From CAYRPN01 sp964426135 (GTDB lineage: Bacteria > Planctomycetota > Phycisphaerae > Phycisphaerales > Phycisphaeraceae): a DNA stretch of 64,000 nt. Below are positions 32,637 through 41,415 of the stretch, piece by piece; the stretch's first letter is position 1; each line of letters opens with the position of its first letter. The position numbers were made by a program, and so were the translations under genes. The notes beneath the pieces were generated by a model. It was given only the letters and a program-made list of their open reading frames with translations. It did not search any database and had not been told where the DNA came from. Location: NCBI GenBank assembly GCA_964426135.1, contig CAYRPN010000002.1:147406-211405 (forward strand), given 5' to 3'.

Positions 32637-33884
32637 TCAGACGCGCGTGGTCGACATTGCCTGCAAACCAAGGTCGCTCATCTGCCCGCGGATGAAGTAC
32701 TCATGCGCAATCCCCGCGATCATCGCGGCATTGTCGAGGCACAAACTCATCGGCGGCAGGCGGACTTCAAGTCCGCCATGCCCGGCTCCAGCGTCGATCT
32801 GCCCCAGTTCCACCGCCCGTTTGCGCAGCAGCGAGTTGGCACTGACGCCGCCTCCGACCAGGAGCGTGCGCGGTCGCCGGCCCTGGGCGGTCAGTTGATC
32901 GATCGCCCGCCGAATCTTGGTGATGACCGCCTCGATCGCAGCCGCCTGAAACGCCGCCGCCATGTTGCGGCGTTGCTCGTCGGTCAGGTCGTCAGCGGAT
33001 CGCTCGAAGACCGACTGCTCACCGCGACCAACGGGCCTTCCGCGCACGAGATAGAGCAGGGCGGTCTTCAGGCCGGAGAACGAAAAATCGAGGCTGCCCT
33101 CTTCCAGCATGGATCGCGGCAACTTGTACGCCGAGGCGTCGCCGGTCTGTGCGAGTTTGTCGAGCTTCGGCCCGCCGGGATAGCCCACTTTCAGAATCAC
33201 CGCTGCTTTGTCGTACGCCTCGCCCACGGCATCATCGATCGTGCGCCCGATCACGCGCATCTCGATCGGCGAGGTGAGTTCGTAAAGCGACGTGTGCCCG
33301 CCGGAGACGACGAGGCCAAGGGCGGGGAAGCGGTCAGGGTGTAGGGTGTAGGGTGCAGGGTGTAGGGTGTCGAGAGGAGACGCTTTCAATTTCGGATTTT
33401 GGATTTCGGATGGCGGCGGCATCCCTCCTTCGTGCCTCCGTGCCTCCCTGCCTCCGTGCCTGTCTTCTTGCCTTTCCCCTTGGCCCCCGCCCCTTGGCCC
33501 TTGGCCCTTCTTCTCCTCCATCCATCCCGCATACAGATGCGCTCGCACGTGATCCACGCCGATCAGCGGTTTGCCCAGCGCCCACGCGATCGCCTTGGCG
33601 GCGCTGACACCGACGAGCAGTGAACCGATCAGGCCGGGACGATTGCCCACCGCGATCGCGTCGAGATCGGCGAAGGTCACGCCGGCAGCGCTCAGCGCGT
33701 CCTGCACCACCGGGCTGATGCGCTCCAGGTGCGCCCGGCTGGCGATCTCGGGCACCACGCCGCCGTAGCGCTCGTGCAACTTGTGCTGCGTGGCAATGAT
33801 GTTGGAGCGCACGAACACGCCATCCTCCACCACGGCGGCGGCGGTCTCATCGCAACTGGTTTCAAGGCCGAGGATCAGGGACAT
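32637..33884 (-). CDS. tsaD: tRNA N6-threonylcarbamoyladenosine transferase TsaD, with insert
   Basis: TsaD transfers the threonylcarbamoyl group from TC-AMP to A37 of ANN-decoding tRNAs. The 415-aa length exceeds the usual about 340. Motifs are intact: LGLETSCDETAAAVV, NRPGLIGSLLVG, metal-binding HVRAH, LVVSGGHTSL, IDDAVGEAYDK, VGGGVSANSLLR and the C-terminal DNAAMIAGIAH. ATG 33884 starts MSLILG. Between HVRAHLYAGW and FPALGLVVSGGH there is an about 55-60-residue low-complexity insert encoded by tandem repeats; E. coli has a short linker there. The frame is open, so an essential gene seems to tolerate the insert. Confidence 0.95.
   Translation of the reverse strand: MSLILGLETSCDETAAAVVEDGVFVRSNIIATQHKLHERYGGVVPEIASRAHLERISPVVQDALSAAGVTFADLDAIAVGNRPGLIGSLLVGVSAAKAIAWALGKPLIGVDHVRAHLYAGWMEEKKGQGPRGGGQGERQEDRHGGREARRHEGGMPPPSEIQNPKLKASPLDTLHPAPYTLHPDRFPALGLVVSGGHTSLYELTSPIEMRVIGRTIDDAVGEAYDKAAVILKVGYPGGPKLDKLAQTGDASAYKLPRSMLEEGSLDFSFSGLKTALLYLVRGRPVGRGEQSVFERSADDLTDEQRRNMAAAFQAAAIEAVITKIRRAIDQLTAQGRRPRTLLVGGGVSANSLLRKRAVELGQIDAGAGHGGLEVRLPPMSLCLDNAAMIAGIAHEYFIRGQMSDLGLQAMSTTRV
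33334..33515 (-). repeat. Composite tandem repeat inserted in frame in tsaD
   Basis: On the coding strand the order is GGGCCAAG units, GGCACGGAG-type units, ATCCGAAATCC units and ACCCTAC/ACCCTGC units. The purine-rich to ATCCGAA to CACCC order matches the two inserts in the DUF1549 gene, in the same orientation relative to the gene. Confidence 0.88.
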
Positions 33885-33952
33885 GCCCAACAGATTACAG
33901 CGCGAAGGGATTGACGTTCGACGGCCATTCCATCATCGAATGACGGCACCCC

Positions 33953-33984
33953 GTTTAGCGACGGGGCTTGCCCCGCTCCGGCGG
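33953..33984. repeat. REP unit (GTTTAGCGACGGGGC family)
   Basis: Single hairpin unit GTTTAGCGACGGGGCTTGCC followed by CCGCTCCGGCGG, downstream of the RAYT gene. Same family as 34655-34732, 36284-36312 and 62022-62093. Confidence 0.87.
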
Positions 33985-34009
33985 ATAACCCCACACCACC
34001 GCACCCACA

Positions 34010-34606
34010 TCATCCCGTATGCGGCGACAAAAACTTCCATTGTTGACGCGCCAAACCCTCCTTCGTCGGATTCCCGTCCACATACGTGATCGCTCGCTCA
34101 ATCGCCTCAACGTCATTCAAAAACACCTTCCACATATTCCTCGCCCACGGCGAAGGCAGGCTGCCATCGCTACGCCGGTGTGATGCCAGCGGGTGAAGGC
34201 CGCGCTCGATCAGCGCATGCGTCGCACGCCCCTTCAAGTGACTCACCATCTGCTCAGCAAGGTGGTTCCCATGTCGGCCAATCACCATGTGAACGTGATC
34301 GGGAAGAATGGCGCAAGCATGGACGGCATAACTGCTCTTTCTGCTGGCATCGGCGAATCCCAAGGCGATCGCACGCGCCTGGATGCCATCAAAGGTCACC
34401 GGCGAGTACTTCAGCGCGTCCTTCGCCTCATCACGCATGGCGTGGTCGTGGGGGTGTGATGCAACGGAGCGCCGGGTGTCTGTCTTGGTCGCTTCTCCGT
34501 AACGAAGCAGTTCCCAGACCCGAATCCAACTCGACCACGAGCCGCGAGGATCGTTGGGCAGCCAGAAACCGTAGGCGGTGAAGATGACATGGTAGGCCAG
34601 CACCAT
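34010..34606 (-). CDS. REP-associated tyrosine transposase (RAYT)
   Basis: Y1-type single-strand transposase related to IS200/IS605 TnpA, implicated in moving REP sequences. The 198-aa protein starts MVLAYHVIFTAYGFWLPNDPRG, has the metal-binding HUH motif in LPDHVHMVIG, and the family's C-terminal ERAITYVDGNPTKEGL; the catalytic Tyr candidate is in AITYVDGNP or later. It is flanked on both sides by GTTTAGCGACGGGGC palindromes, the structure called a REPtron. The gene appears intact and as a single copy. Confidence 0.9.
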   Translation of the reverse strand: MVLAYHVIFTAYGFWLPNDPRGSWSSWIRVWELLRYGEATKTDTRRSVASHPHDHAMRDEAKDALKYSPVTFDGIQARAIALGFADASRKSSYAVHACAILPDHVHMVIGRHGNHLAEQMVSHLKGRATHALIERGLHPLASHRRSDGSLPSPWARNMWKVFLNDVEAIERAITYVDGNPTKEGLARQQWKFLSPHTG

Positions 34607-34654
34607 GGCAGCAATGTATCAACGAATGGCATTTACACCAACATTATCATTCTC

Positions 34655-34732
34655 CGTTTAGCGACGGGGCTTGCCCCGCTCTTGTCGATGCACGGTAGTC
34701 CGCCGGAGCGGGGCAAGCCCCGTCGCTAAACG
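34655..34732. repeat. Inverted REP pair beside RAYT
   Basis: Two REP units in inverse orientation, arms 34655-34681 and 34706-34732, are perfect 27-bp complements starting CGTTTAGCGACGGGGC. They lie just upstream of the RAYT start codon. Confidence 0.92.
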
Positions 34733-34750
34733 GGGAACCGTCCGCGCGCA

Positions 34751-36277
34751 TCAATCCACCGGCAACCTCGCATCAAACGCCGTCAGCTCCGGTCGCGAGA
34801 TGAACGGCGATGCTGGCAACCCTTCGCGGTTGTACAGACTGCAACCCTTGGGCGTCACCCGGTACGCATAGCGCACCGCCACGGGCCTGGGCACTCTCGC
34901 GCTAGTCACGACCACGGTCTTGCCCGCGATCGTCGCCTCCGCGGGAAGCCACGCGCCCGATTCATCGGCCAACTCGAAAAGTCGCAGCGCCGCATCCGGC
35001 GTTTCCTTGGGCGCATCGAGTCCCGACTTGCTCGCGATCATCAGGCCCTTGTTCGCGTGATCGAATTGCACGACCACCTTGCCGCCATCGATCTGAACCT
35101 TCGTGAACATCGGGCCGCTGAAGGCGATGGACTTGCCGAAGTCCTTCGCCAGCGCCCAGCGCGCCAGGCGTTCGCCCACGTCGATCTTGTTGGGCGGGTG
35201 AATGTCGCCGCCTTCGATATCCGCCGTCACAACCATGCCGGTGCCCGGCACATCGGCGGCACGGCGCTGCTCCTCGCGCAGGTAGGGCCAGTGTGTGTTG
35301 GCGCCGCTGCCGGGAAGCTGCACGAAATAGACGGAAAGATCGTCGTTGCTCAGCGCGGCCCGCCAGCCTTTGATCAAGGCCCGCATCTTGTGTTGGTAAT
35401 CGCGCGGGTCTTCGCCGACGCCGCAGTTGGACTCGCCCTGGTACCAGATGAAGCCGCGGGCTGCGAACGCGGCGACGGGCGCGACGCGCGAGTTGAAGAG
35501 CCTGCCGGGCAGCCAGTTGGCGTCGCGGGCATAGACGCCGCCGGGCAAGGCGCGCAGGCCGGCGAGGTCCTGCTTGTCGCCCAGTTCCAGTTCGCGCTTG
35601 AGCGTGTCGTGGCCGGTGAACGCATCGCGCGGGATGTAGGGTTCGATCGGCGTCCCGCCGCGCGAGGTGTCGATGATGGCGACGGGCACGTTCAGTTCCT
35701 CGTGCAGCCGGCGAGCGAAGAAAAATGCGGCGGCGGAATAGCTGGAGACGGACTGCGGCGAACAAACAGACCACGCGCCGCGCCCGCGCAGTTCGCTGAG
35801 CGGTGTCGCCGACTCGCCATCGTTGATCTTGCGAAAGCGGATGGCGGGGAACTTGGCCGCAGCGATCTGCTCCTTCACCGCCGGCAGTTTCCCCGCGACG
35901 CTGCCGACGTTCCATTCCATGTTCGACTGCCCGCTGGCGTGCCAGACTTCGCCGACGAGCACGTCGTTGATCGTGAGTTTGTCCTTGCCGTTCGTCACGA
36001 CCAGTTCGCGCGCTTCGACGCTGGCCTTGAGTGCGTCGAGTTTCAGGGCCCACCGACCGTCCGCGCCCGCCTTCACGGATTTCGTCTGGCCGGCGAACTC
36101 AAGCTGCACCGTCGAGCCGACGTCCGAATTGCCCCAGATCGCCACCGGGCGATCACATTGCAGCACGACGTGATCGGAGAAGATCGCGGCGATTTTCAGG
36201 TCGGCCAGCGCTGCGGACGAAAACGCAGCGGCCAGCCCGAGCGCCAATGAACAATAAAACGAATTGCGTGGAATCAT
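34751..36277 (-). CDS. Sialate O-acetylesterase-like SGNH hydrolase
   Basis: 508-aa exported esterase (signal MIPRNSFYCSLALGLAAAFSSAALA). After an N-terminal beta domain (IFSDHVVLQCDRPVAIWG), the SGNH nucleophile block is VWHASGQSNMEW, with SRGGTPIEPYIPRD, FIWYQGESN, then the terminal beta region APKETPDAALRLFELAD and VRYAYRVTPKGCSLYNREGLPASPF. These match proteins annotated as sialate 9-O-acetylesterase; in planctomycetes the true acetyl-sugar substrate is usually unknown. It is the first of three SGNH esterases in the window. Confidence 0.93.
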   Translation of the reverse strand: MIPRNSFYCSLALGLAAAFSSAALADLKIAAIFSDHVVLQCDRPVAIWGNSDVGSTVQLEFAGQTKSVKAGADGRWALKLDALKASVEARELVVTNGKDKLTINDVLVGEVWHASGQSNMEWNVGSVAGKLPAVKEQIAAAKFPAIRFRKINDGESATPLSELRGRGAWSVCSPQSVSSYSAAAFFFARRLHEELNVPVAIIDTSRGGTPIEPYIPRDAFTGHDTLKRELELGDKQDLAGLRALPGGVYARDANWLPGRLFNSRVAPVAAFAARGFIWYQGESNCGVGEDPRDYQHKMRALIKGWRAALSNDDLSVYFVQLPGSGANTHWPYLREEQRRAADVPGTGMVVTADIEGGDIHPPNKIDVGERLARWALAKDFGKSIAFSGPMFTKVQIDGGKVVVQFDHANKGLMIASKSGLDAPKETPDAALRLFELADESGAWLPAEATIAGKTVVVTSARVPRPVAVRYAYRVTPKGCSLYNREGLPASPFISRPELTAFDARLPVD

Positions 36278-36283
36278 GTCCCC

Positions 36284-36312
36284 AGTTTAGCGACGGGGCT
36301 TGCCCCGCTCCG
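36284..36312. repeat. REP unit (GTTTAGCGACGGGGC family)
   Basis: AGTTTAGCGACGGGGCTTGC followed by CCCGCTCC lies immediately upstream of the start codon (about 7 nt) of the sialate esterase gene, where it could affect its leader. Confidence 0.85.
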
Positions 36313-36396
36313 GGGAGCAATCCAGGGGCATACACCTGCGCGGACGGCCCACCTTACTCGGTTGAACGTTACGCCGCAGTGGAATCATCTTTCGGA

Positions 36397-36888
36397 TTAC
36401 TTTTCAGTGCGTCTCCCGACGGCTGCATCCATGGCGCGCAAATACCCTTTCGTGGGCCGCACGATATGCCGCAGATTCAGGAATGATTTGCGAGCTTGGC
36501 TGTGTCGTCGCCGAACCCAACGGCTATCTTTCTCGCTGAAGAGTCGCGCTGATCGTGGCGGTTCGAATAAATTCCAAGCCGCGAGTGGAATTCCATAAAG
36601 CTCGCGCGCAAACAACAGTGCCACTGACATCGATCCATACCATTTCGAACTCGCAGGTTTCCAATTGTCGTTGCATTGAACAATGCCGAATGTCTCTCCA
36701 GACCTCAAAACATAGTGTCCGAGTAAGAATCGACAGGTATCCGCCGGCCCCATGATCTCGCACGATGCAAGCACAAAGGGGCGCGGCGAAAGCTTGGCTG
36801 GCAATTGACCAACGGGGTACGGATATTGGATGGCCAGCCCCCAAGCTTTGTGAACGAAATCAATGATCGATTGATACGGGCTCATCAC
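36397..36888 (-). CDS. Hypothetical protein in lower-GC segment (163 aa)
   Basis: An open frame of 163 codons with balanced amino-acid composition (IIDFVHKAWGLAIQYPYPVGQLPAKL, and a basic tail RWVRRRHSQARKSFLNLRH). No domain or signal peptide is recognised. No good ribosome binding site precedes ATG 36888. The segment is visibly richer in A+T than its neighbours, which suggests recent acquisition if the gene is real. Confidence 0.45.
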   Translation of the reverse strand: MMSPYQSIIDFVHKAWGLAIQYPYPVGQLPAKLSPRPFVLASCEIMGPADTCRFLLGHYVLRSGETFGIVQCNDNWKPASSKWYGSMSVALLFARELYGIPLAAWNLFEPPRSARLFSEKDSRWVRRRHSQARKSFLNLRHIVRPTKGYLRAMDAAVGRRTEK

Positions 36889-36912
36889 AGCGACGCCTCG
36901 TTCGTTAACGTG

Positions 36913-38379
36913 TCATTTCTTCTCTTCCTTCTCCGGCAACTTCTCCCCCTTCTCCAGTTTCGAAATCTTCGAATTGATCTCCTCCAGCCGGGCGGCGATT
37001 TCCGCCTTGGCCTTGTTCAGGCGTTCGATTTCCACCATGCGGGCCAGGTCGTCGGCTCCGGTCTTGCCCGTCTTGGGCCAGTCGCCGTCCTTTACTTTGC
37101 CGAGGATCGCCTTAAGGGCCGCGGCAAGTTGCGGGTCGGCTTCGTTCTTCTCCAGCGACTCCGGCGTGATGGCGCCGGCGGGCTTCTCGGCCTTGAGCGC
37201 CGCGTCGCGGCGCTTCTTGAGCATCTCGACCACCGCTTCGCTGTTCATCGGAACGTAATAACCGTCGCTGGGGTCAACGCCCCAGAGCTTGCTGTCGTCC
37301 TTGCGGTGAATGTTGCGGCCGCTGGGCAGGTAGTAGAGCGCGTTGGTGATCTTGATCGCGCCCAGGCCCGCTTCGAGTTGCTTCACCTGTTGCACGCTGC
37401 CTTTGCCGAAGCTGCGGGTGCCGACGATGATCGCGCGGTTGTTGTCCTTCAAAGCGCCGGCGACGATTTCTGAAGCGGAAGCGCTCGACTCATTCACCAG
37501 CACCACCAGCGGCAGATCGACGATGTCGCCGGCCTGCGCGGTGGATTCGAAGGAGCGATCGCGCTGCGACCGGCCGCGAACGGAAACGATCGTCTTGCCC
37601 GCGCCCAGGAACATGTCGGAGACCTGCACCGCGGCATCGAGCAGCCCGCCCGGATCGAAGCGCAGGTCGATGATCAGACCCTTGGCGCCCTGGGCATTGA
37701 GTTCGCCGACGGCGGCCTTCATGCGGTCGACAGTGTCCTCGGTGAACTGCGACAGGCGGATCAGGCCGATCTTGTTTTCCTTGTCGAACATGTAGTCCCA
37801 GTGGCCATCGGGCTTGCGTGTCCAGCCGCGAACGGTGGGCACGACGATGCGGGCGCGGGTGATGGTGAGTTCAGCGACTTTGCCGTCGCCGTGGCGGACT
37901 TTGAGTTTGACGGGCGTGTTCTCTTCGCCGGTGAGGCGCTTGATGGACTCGGCGGTGGTGATGCCTTCGGTGGATTTGCCGTCGATCTCCAGCACGACGT
38001 CGCCCGCCATGACGCCGGCCTTCCAGGCGGGCGAGTCTTCCAGCGGGGTGACGATGCGGAGGAAGTTCTCGTGGATGTCGATCTCCGCGCCGATGCCGAA
38101 GAACGTGCCGCGCACCTGCTTGTCGAAGTCGGGCATCTCTTCGGGCGAAAGATAAACCGTGTAGGGATCGCCCAGGGCGTTGACCATGGCGCGCACGGCG
38201 GCGTCGATGATTTTCTTTTCGTCAGGCACCTCGACATATTCAGAGACGATTTCGTGGCGCACATCGACGAGCAGGTCGAGCTGCTCGAACACGCCGTTGC
38301 GCACCGCCAGCGTCTGCACGGCGGAGAACGTGGCCAGCGCCAGGGCAATCAGGACGAGCACCGTGGAACGATTGGGCAT
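36913..38379 (-). CDS. C-terminal processing peptidase (S41 family) with PDZ domain
   Basis: 488 aa from ATG 38379, with GAAGGGA upstream. One N-terminal membrane anchor (VLVLIALALATFSAVQTLAV), an amphipathic region, a PDZ domain (about 105-190, GIGAEIDIHENFLRIVTPLEDSPAWKAGVMAGDVVLEIDG) and the S41 protease domain with GLIIDLRFDPGGLLDAAV, catalytic Ser in NESSASASEIVAGAL and Lys in RSFGKGSVQ. The C-terminus has a coiled-coil segment (RMVEIERLNKAKAEIAARLEEINSKI). It cleaves unfolded or tagged periplasmic proteins, as in the Tsp/CtpA group. Confidence 0.93.
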   Translation of the reverse strand: MPNRSTVLVLIALALATFSAVQTLAVRNGVFEQLDLLVDVRHEIVSEYVEVPDEKKIIDAAVRAMVNALGDPYTVYLSPEEMPDFDKQVRGTFFGIGAEIDIHENFLRIVTPLEDSPAWKAGVMAGDVVLEIDGKSTEGITTAESIKRLTGEENTPVKLKVRHGDGKVAELTITRARIVVPTVRGWTRKPDGHWDYMFDKENKIGLIRLSQFTEDTVDRMKAAVGELNAQGAKGLIIDLRFDPGGLLDAAVQVSDMFLGAGKTIVSVRGRSQRDRSFESTAQAGDIVDLPLVVLVNESSASASEIVAGALKDNNRAIIVGTRSFGKGSVQQVKQLEAGLGAIKITNALYYLPSGRNIHRKDDSKLWGVDPSDGYYVPMNSEAVVEMLKKRRDAALKAEKPAGAITPESLEKNEADPQLAAALKAILGKVKDGDWPKTGKTGADDLARMVEIERLNKAKAEIAARLEEINSKISKLEKGEKLPEKEEKK

Positions 38380-38509
38380 GGAGATTCCCTTCAATGTTGA
38401 ATCGCCAGCCATTGTAGGTGGCCACCGAAGGAGAGGAAATGACAGTACTCGTGGCGGAAGTTGGCGAGACAGGGCAGGTGGCGATGTCCCGGGAATTTCA
38501 GCCTGCGCC
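38380..38509. other. Short spacer, no gene
   Basis: The 130-bp interval between the S41 gene and the prepilin-like gene, both on the minus strand, has no reading frame or recognisable terminator. Confidence 0.35.
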
Positions 38510-39337
38510 TCACCGCGTGTTCCACCCGCCGAAGCCGCTGGTGTGGGCGGTGAGGCCGACGGTCGCTCCACTGGGCGCCTTGGCGGACCACATGTGCGTG
38601 GTGGGACCGAGGCTGGTCACCGGCTGCAGTCGAACGGAATGGGCGTCGATCGCGATGTAGTTGCCGCCGCCGAAGTGCCAGGTGCCGGTGCGGTCGATGT
38701 TGGAGTGGCCGGGATCGACGCAGCATCCGTTGACGTAGGCGGCCGGGTCTTCCTCGACGATGATAGGCGTCGGCGCGGTGTTGACGGCACTGTTGCCTGG
38801 GTCGGTCCATGTCGATGTGGAAGGTATTTTGGTTTTCTTGGCTCCGGTGAAAACGAGCAGCCCTGTGTAGTCGAAAAGTCCGTTGCTGCCGACGCTGCCG
38901 CCCAAGGTCGGTCCCGTGGGGAGCGAAGGGCAGCGGTACAGTTTCCGGGCGACCTGTGCCGCCGGGCTTAGAGGTGTGGCCGCGATGGCGTCGCCCGCGC
39001 CGCCCTGAGTGCTTCCGCCCAGGTACTGCACGACCGCTCCCTCATACGTAACCGCGAAGAACGCCTCCTTGCCCATCCAGCTTCGTTTGGCCACCTCCGT
39101 GCCCGAGTAGGGCGGCAGGTAGCAGCCGGGCAGAGCAAGTTGATTGTCCGACGCGAAGCCCAGCATCGCCAGACCGAGTTGCCGCTGTTGTGACATGCAC
39201 ACGACATTGCGGGCATACTCGCGCGACGCCTGGAATGAAGGCAGCAGGAGCGAAAGGATGATGACGATGATCGCCACCACAGCCAGAATCTCCGGCACGG
39301 TGAAGGCCTCGCGCTGTTTGGTGCGATGAAGTGTCAT
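38510..39337 (-). CDS. Prepilin-like protein
   Basis: 275 aa. MTLHRTKQREAFTVPEILAVVAIIVIILSLLLPSF is a prepilin-peptidase-type N-terminus with variant FTVPEI instead of FTLIEL. QASREYARNVVCMSQQRQLGLAM is the usual continuation of planctomycete pseudopilins. The C-terminal part has WHFGGGNYIAIDAHS, similar to the H-x-DG segment. ATG 39337 has no clear ribosome binding site; a TATAAT at about 39376 on the minus strand could serve as -10. Confidence 0.85.
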   Translation of the reverse strand: MTLHRTKQREAFTVPEILAVVAIIVIILSLLLPSFQASREYARNVVCMSQQRQLGLAMLGFASDNQLALPGCYLPPYSGTEVAKRSWMGKEAFFAVTYEGAVVQYLGGSTQGGAGDAIAATPLSPAAQVARKLYRCPSLPTGPTLGGSVGSNGLFDYTGLLVFTGAKKTKIPSTSTWTDPGNSAVNTAPTPIIVEEDPAAYVNGCCVDPGHSNIDRTGTWHFGGGNYIAIDAHSVRLQPVTSLGPTTHMWSAKAPSGATVGLTAHTSGFGGWNTR

Positions 39338-39702
39338 GGGCAGGTCGCCGTGCCGCCGGGTGATCACGCCCCAATTATATGTCGGCGTCGTTTGCAAAGG
39401 TAGTTCAATTGGCCGCGATGATGCGACAGGGGCTGCCTGCATCGCCGGTGACGCGAATCGTGATCAGAACTCAAGGACGACGAGAAGAATGAACATGGTC
39501 TATCTCGCATCGATTTGTTGGCAGCGGTGTCGTCGAGTGCTTTGAGTTTATTAAACGATCATTTAGACCTATTTATCGAAAAATAAGGGAATGCCCTACC
39601 CCTTCATGGTGGATTTCTGGATACCACGACCGGCTTCCTCAGCCGATAGTTCCAACTCCACGGCGGTCGCAGCGTTCAACACCGCCTGATCGGAGTGCTT
39701 CC
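39338..39702. other. Divergent intergenic region with A+T-rich patch
   Basis: No coding frame is credible. An A+T-rich stretch at about 39542-39590 (TTGAGTTTATTAAACG ... TATTTATCG) probably holds the promoter of the Rieske operon. No exact hexamer pair can be defined. Confidence 0.4.
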
Positions 39703-40305
39703 ATGTCGGCCCACGGTTCCGAGACAGCATCAACCCCGCCAGACGACGGCGACAGCCGACGATCATTCGTCGGCAAGGCGTGCGGCGCGACCATGGTCGG
39801 TGCGCTGGCCGCCAGCTACGGCACGTTGTTCACCTATGCGGGACAGTTTCTCTATCCGTCCAAGCCCACACCCAAGGCATGGATGTTCGTCATCGAGGCC
39901 GCGCGTATGACGGTCGGCGATTCGCTTTCATTCAAGACGCCCGGCGGCGCCCGCGTCGCCATCGCCCGGCAGGGGGAAAAAGGCGATGTGTCCGATTTCA
40001 TCGCGCTGTCCTCCACCTGCCCGCACCTGGGCTGCCAGGTCCACTGGGAGGGCCCGACCAACCGGTTTTTCTGTCCATGCCACAACGGCGCATTCGATCC
40101 CACCGGCAAGCCCATCTCCGGCCCGCCCGCTGACGCCGGCCAGTCGCTGCCGCAGTTCCCGCTGAAGATGGACAACGGCCTGCTTTTCATCGAGGTGGAG
40201 ACGGAGTCGCTCACCGGTCTGGCGGACGCATCGGTCTCGCCATCGCCGGCGCATGGAGCCGCTCGCGCACCTGAATCGGGCGAGGGCCACGGAGGTGTCG
40301 CGTGA
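39703..40305 (+). CDS. Rieske iron-sulfur protein of a bc-type complex
   Basis: 200 aa. One N-terminal membrane segment (GATMVGALAASYGTLFTYAGQFLY) then the soluble Rieske domain. The [2Fe-2S] ligands are in CPHLGC and CPCHNGAF, both with Cys and His, followed by the GPP loop (ISGPPADAG). The C-terminus is a Pro/Ala/Glu tail (SPSPAHGAARAPESGEG). Its stop overlaps the start of the cytochrome b gene by 4 nt, showing translational coupling. Confidence 0.95.
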   Translation: MSAHGSETASTPPDDGDSRRSFVGKACGATMVGALAASYGTLFTYAGQFLYPSKPTPKAWMFVIEAARMTVGDSLSFKTPGGARVAIARQGEKGDVSDFIALSSTCPHLGCQVHWEGPTNRFFCPCHNGAFDPTGKPISGPPADAGQSLPQFPLKMDNGLLFIEVETESLTGLADASVSPSPAHGAARAPESGEGHGGVA

Positions 40306-41351
40306 GTACTCTTCGACGATGGTTCGCCGATCGCATTCCTGTTTCCGGCGTTCAACTGGCGGAACTAACGAATGAGCCGGTGCCCAATCATCTGAAGCGG
40401 TGGTGGTTCTGCCTGGGCGGGACGCCGGCGTATCTGTTCGTTGTGCAGATCTTCACGGGCATTCTGCTGGCGTTTTACTACGAGGCTTCGCCGCAGACCG
40501 CGTACGCCTCGGTGCGGTACATCACCGAGGAGGCGGCCTTCGGCTGGTTCATCCGCAGCGTCCACAAGTGGGCCGCCACGCTGATGATCGCCGCGGTGAT
40601 TCTGCACCAGATCCGCATCTATTTCACCGGCGCCTACCGCAAGCCGCGCGAGTTGAACTGGATGATCGGCTGCTGCCTGCTCATGTGTACGCTGGTCGTG
40701 GGTTTCACCGGGTACAGCCTGGTGTACGAGCAGCTCAGCTACTGGGGCGCCACGGTCGGAGCGAACATCAGCGACACGGTGCCGATCATCGGCGGCTTCC
40801 TCAAGCGAATGCTGTTGGCGGGCGACACGTACAACGAGCGCACGCTGTCTCGCTTCTTCATCCTGCACGCGGCGGTGCTGCCGGTGGTGATGATCCTGCT
40901 GCTGATCGTGCATATCGGGCTGATTCGGCTCCAGGGCGTGACCGAGTTCCGCTTCGAGGATGAGCCGGCTCACAAGCCCACGCACTTCAATTTCTTTCCG
41001 GATCACCTGCTCACCGAGCTGACGGTGGGCCTGGCGCTGATGATCCTGCTGAGCGTGCTGGCGACGGTCTTCCCCGCCACCATGGGGCCGCCGGCCGACC
41101 CGCTTTCGACGCCGGAAGTGATCAAGCCCGAGTGGTTCTTCTACGTGACGTTCCGCTGGCTCAAGCTGTTCTCCGGCACATTCGCGGTGCTGAGCATGGG
41201 CTTCATCGTGTTCACCATGTTCATCTGGCCGCTGATTGACGGTGCGATTCGGCGCTGGTTCCCCAAGTCGGAAGCCAGCGTGTGGATCGGCATCGTCGGC
41301 GCGGGCCTGATCATCGGTCTGACCGTCTGGGAGGCGCTGGTGGAGCATTGA
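40302..41351 (+). CDS. Cytochrome b (b6-like), quinol-oxidising complex
   Basis: 349 aa, about eight membrane helices. Haem ligands in helix B are H-X13-H (SVHKWAATLMIAAVILHQ) and in helix D H-X14-H (ILHAAVLPVVMILLLIVH). The X14 spacing in helix D is b6-like rather than classical bc1 cytochrome b. The Qo-site PEWY motif appears as PEWF (KPEWFFYVTFRW). GTG/ATG start overlaps the Rieske stop. It takes electrons from quinol toward the Rieske centre and then a cytochrome c. Confidence 0.95.
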   Translation: MSTLRRWFADRIPVSGVQLAELTNEPVPNHLKRWWFCLGGTPAYLFVVQIFTGILLAFYYEASPQTAYASVRYITEEAAFGWFIRSVHKWAATLMIAAVILHQIRIYFTGAYRKPRELNWMIGCCLLMCTLVVGFTGYSLVYEQLSYWGATVGANISDTVPIIGGFLKRMLLAGDTYNERTLSRFFILHAAVLPVVMILLLIVHIGLIRLQGVTEFRFEDEPAHKPTHFNFFPDHLLTELTVGLALMILLSVLATVFPATMGPPADPLSTPEVIKPEWFFYVTFRWLKLFSGTFAVLSMGFIVFTMFIWPLIDGAIRRWFPKSEASVWIGIVGAGLIIGLTVWEALVEH

Positions 41352-41415
41352 GTGCGAACGCAGGCGACGGCCCTGAAGGGCCGTCACCTGCGGATTGTTC
41401 CGGTTCGAGTTTCAA

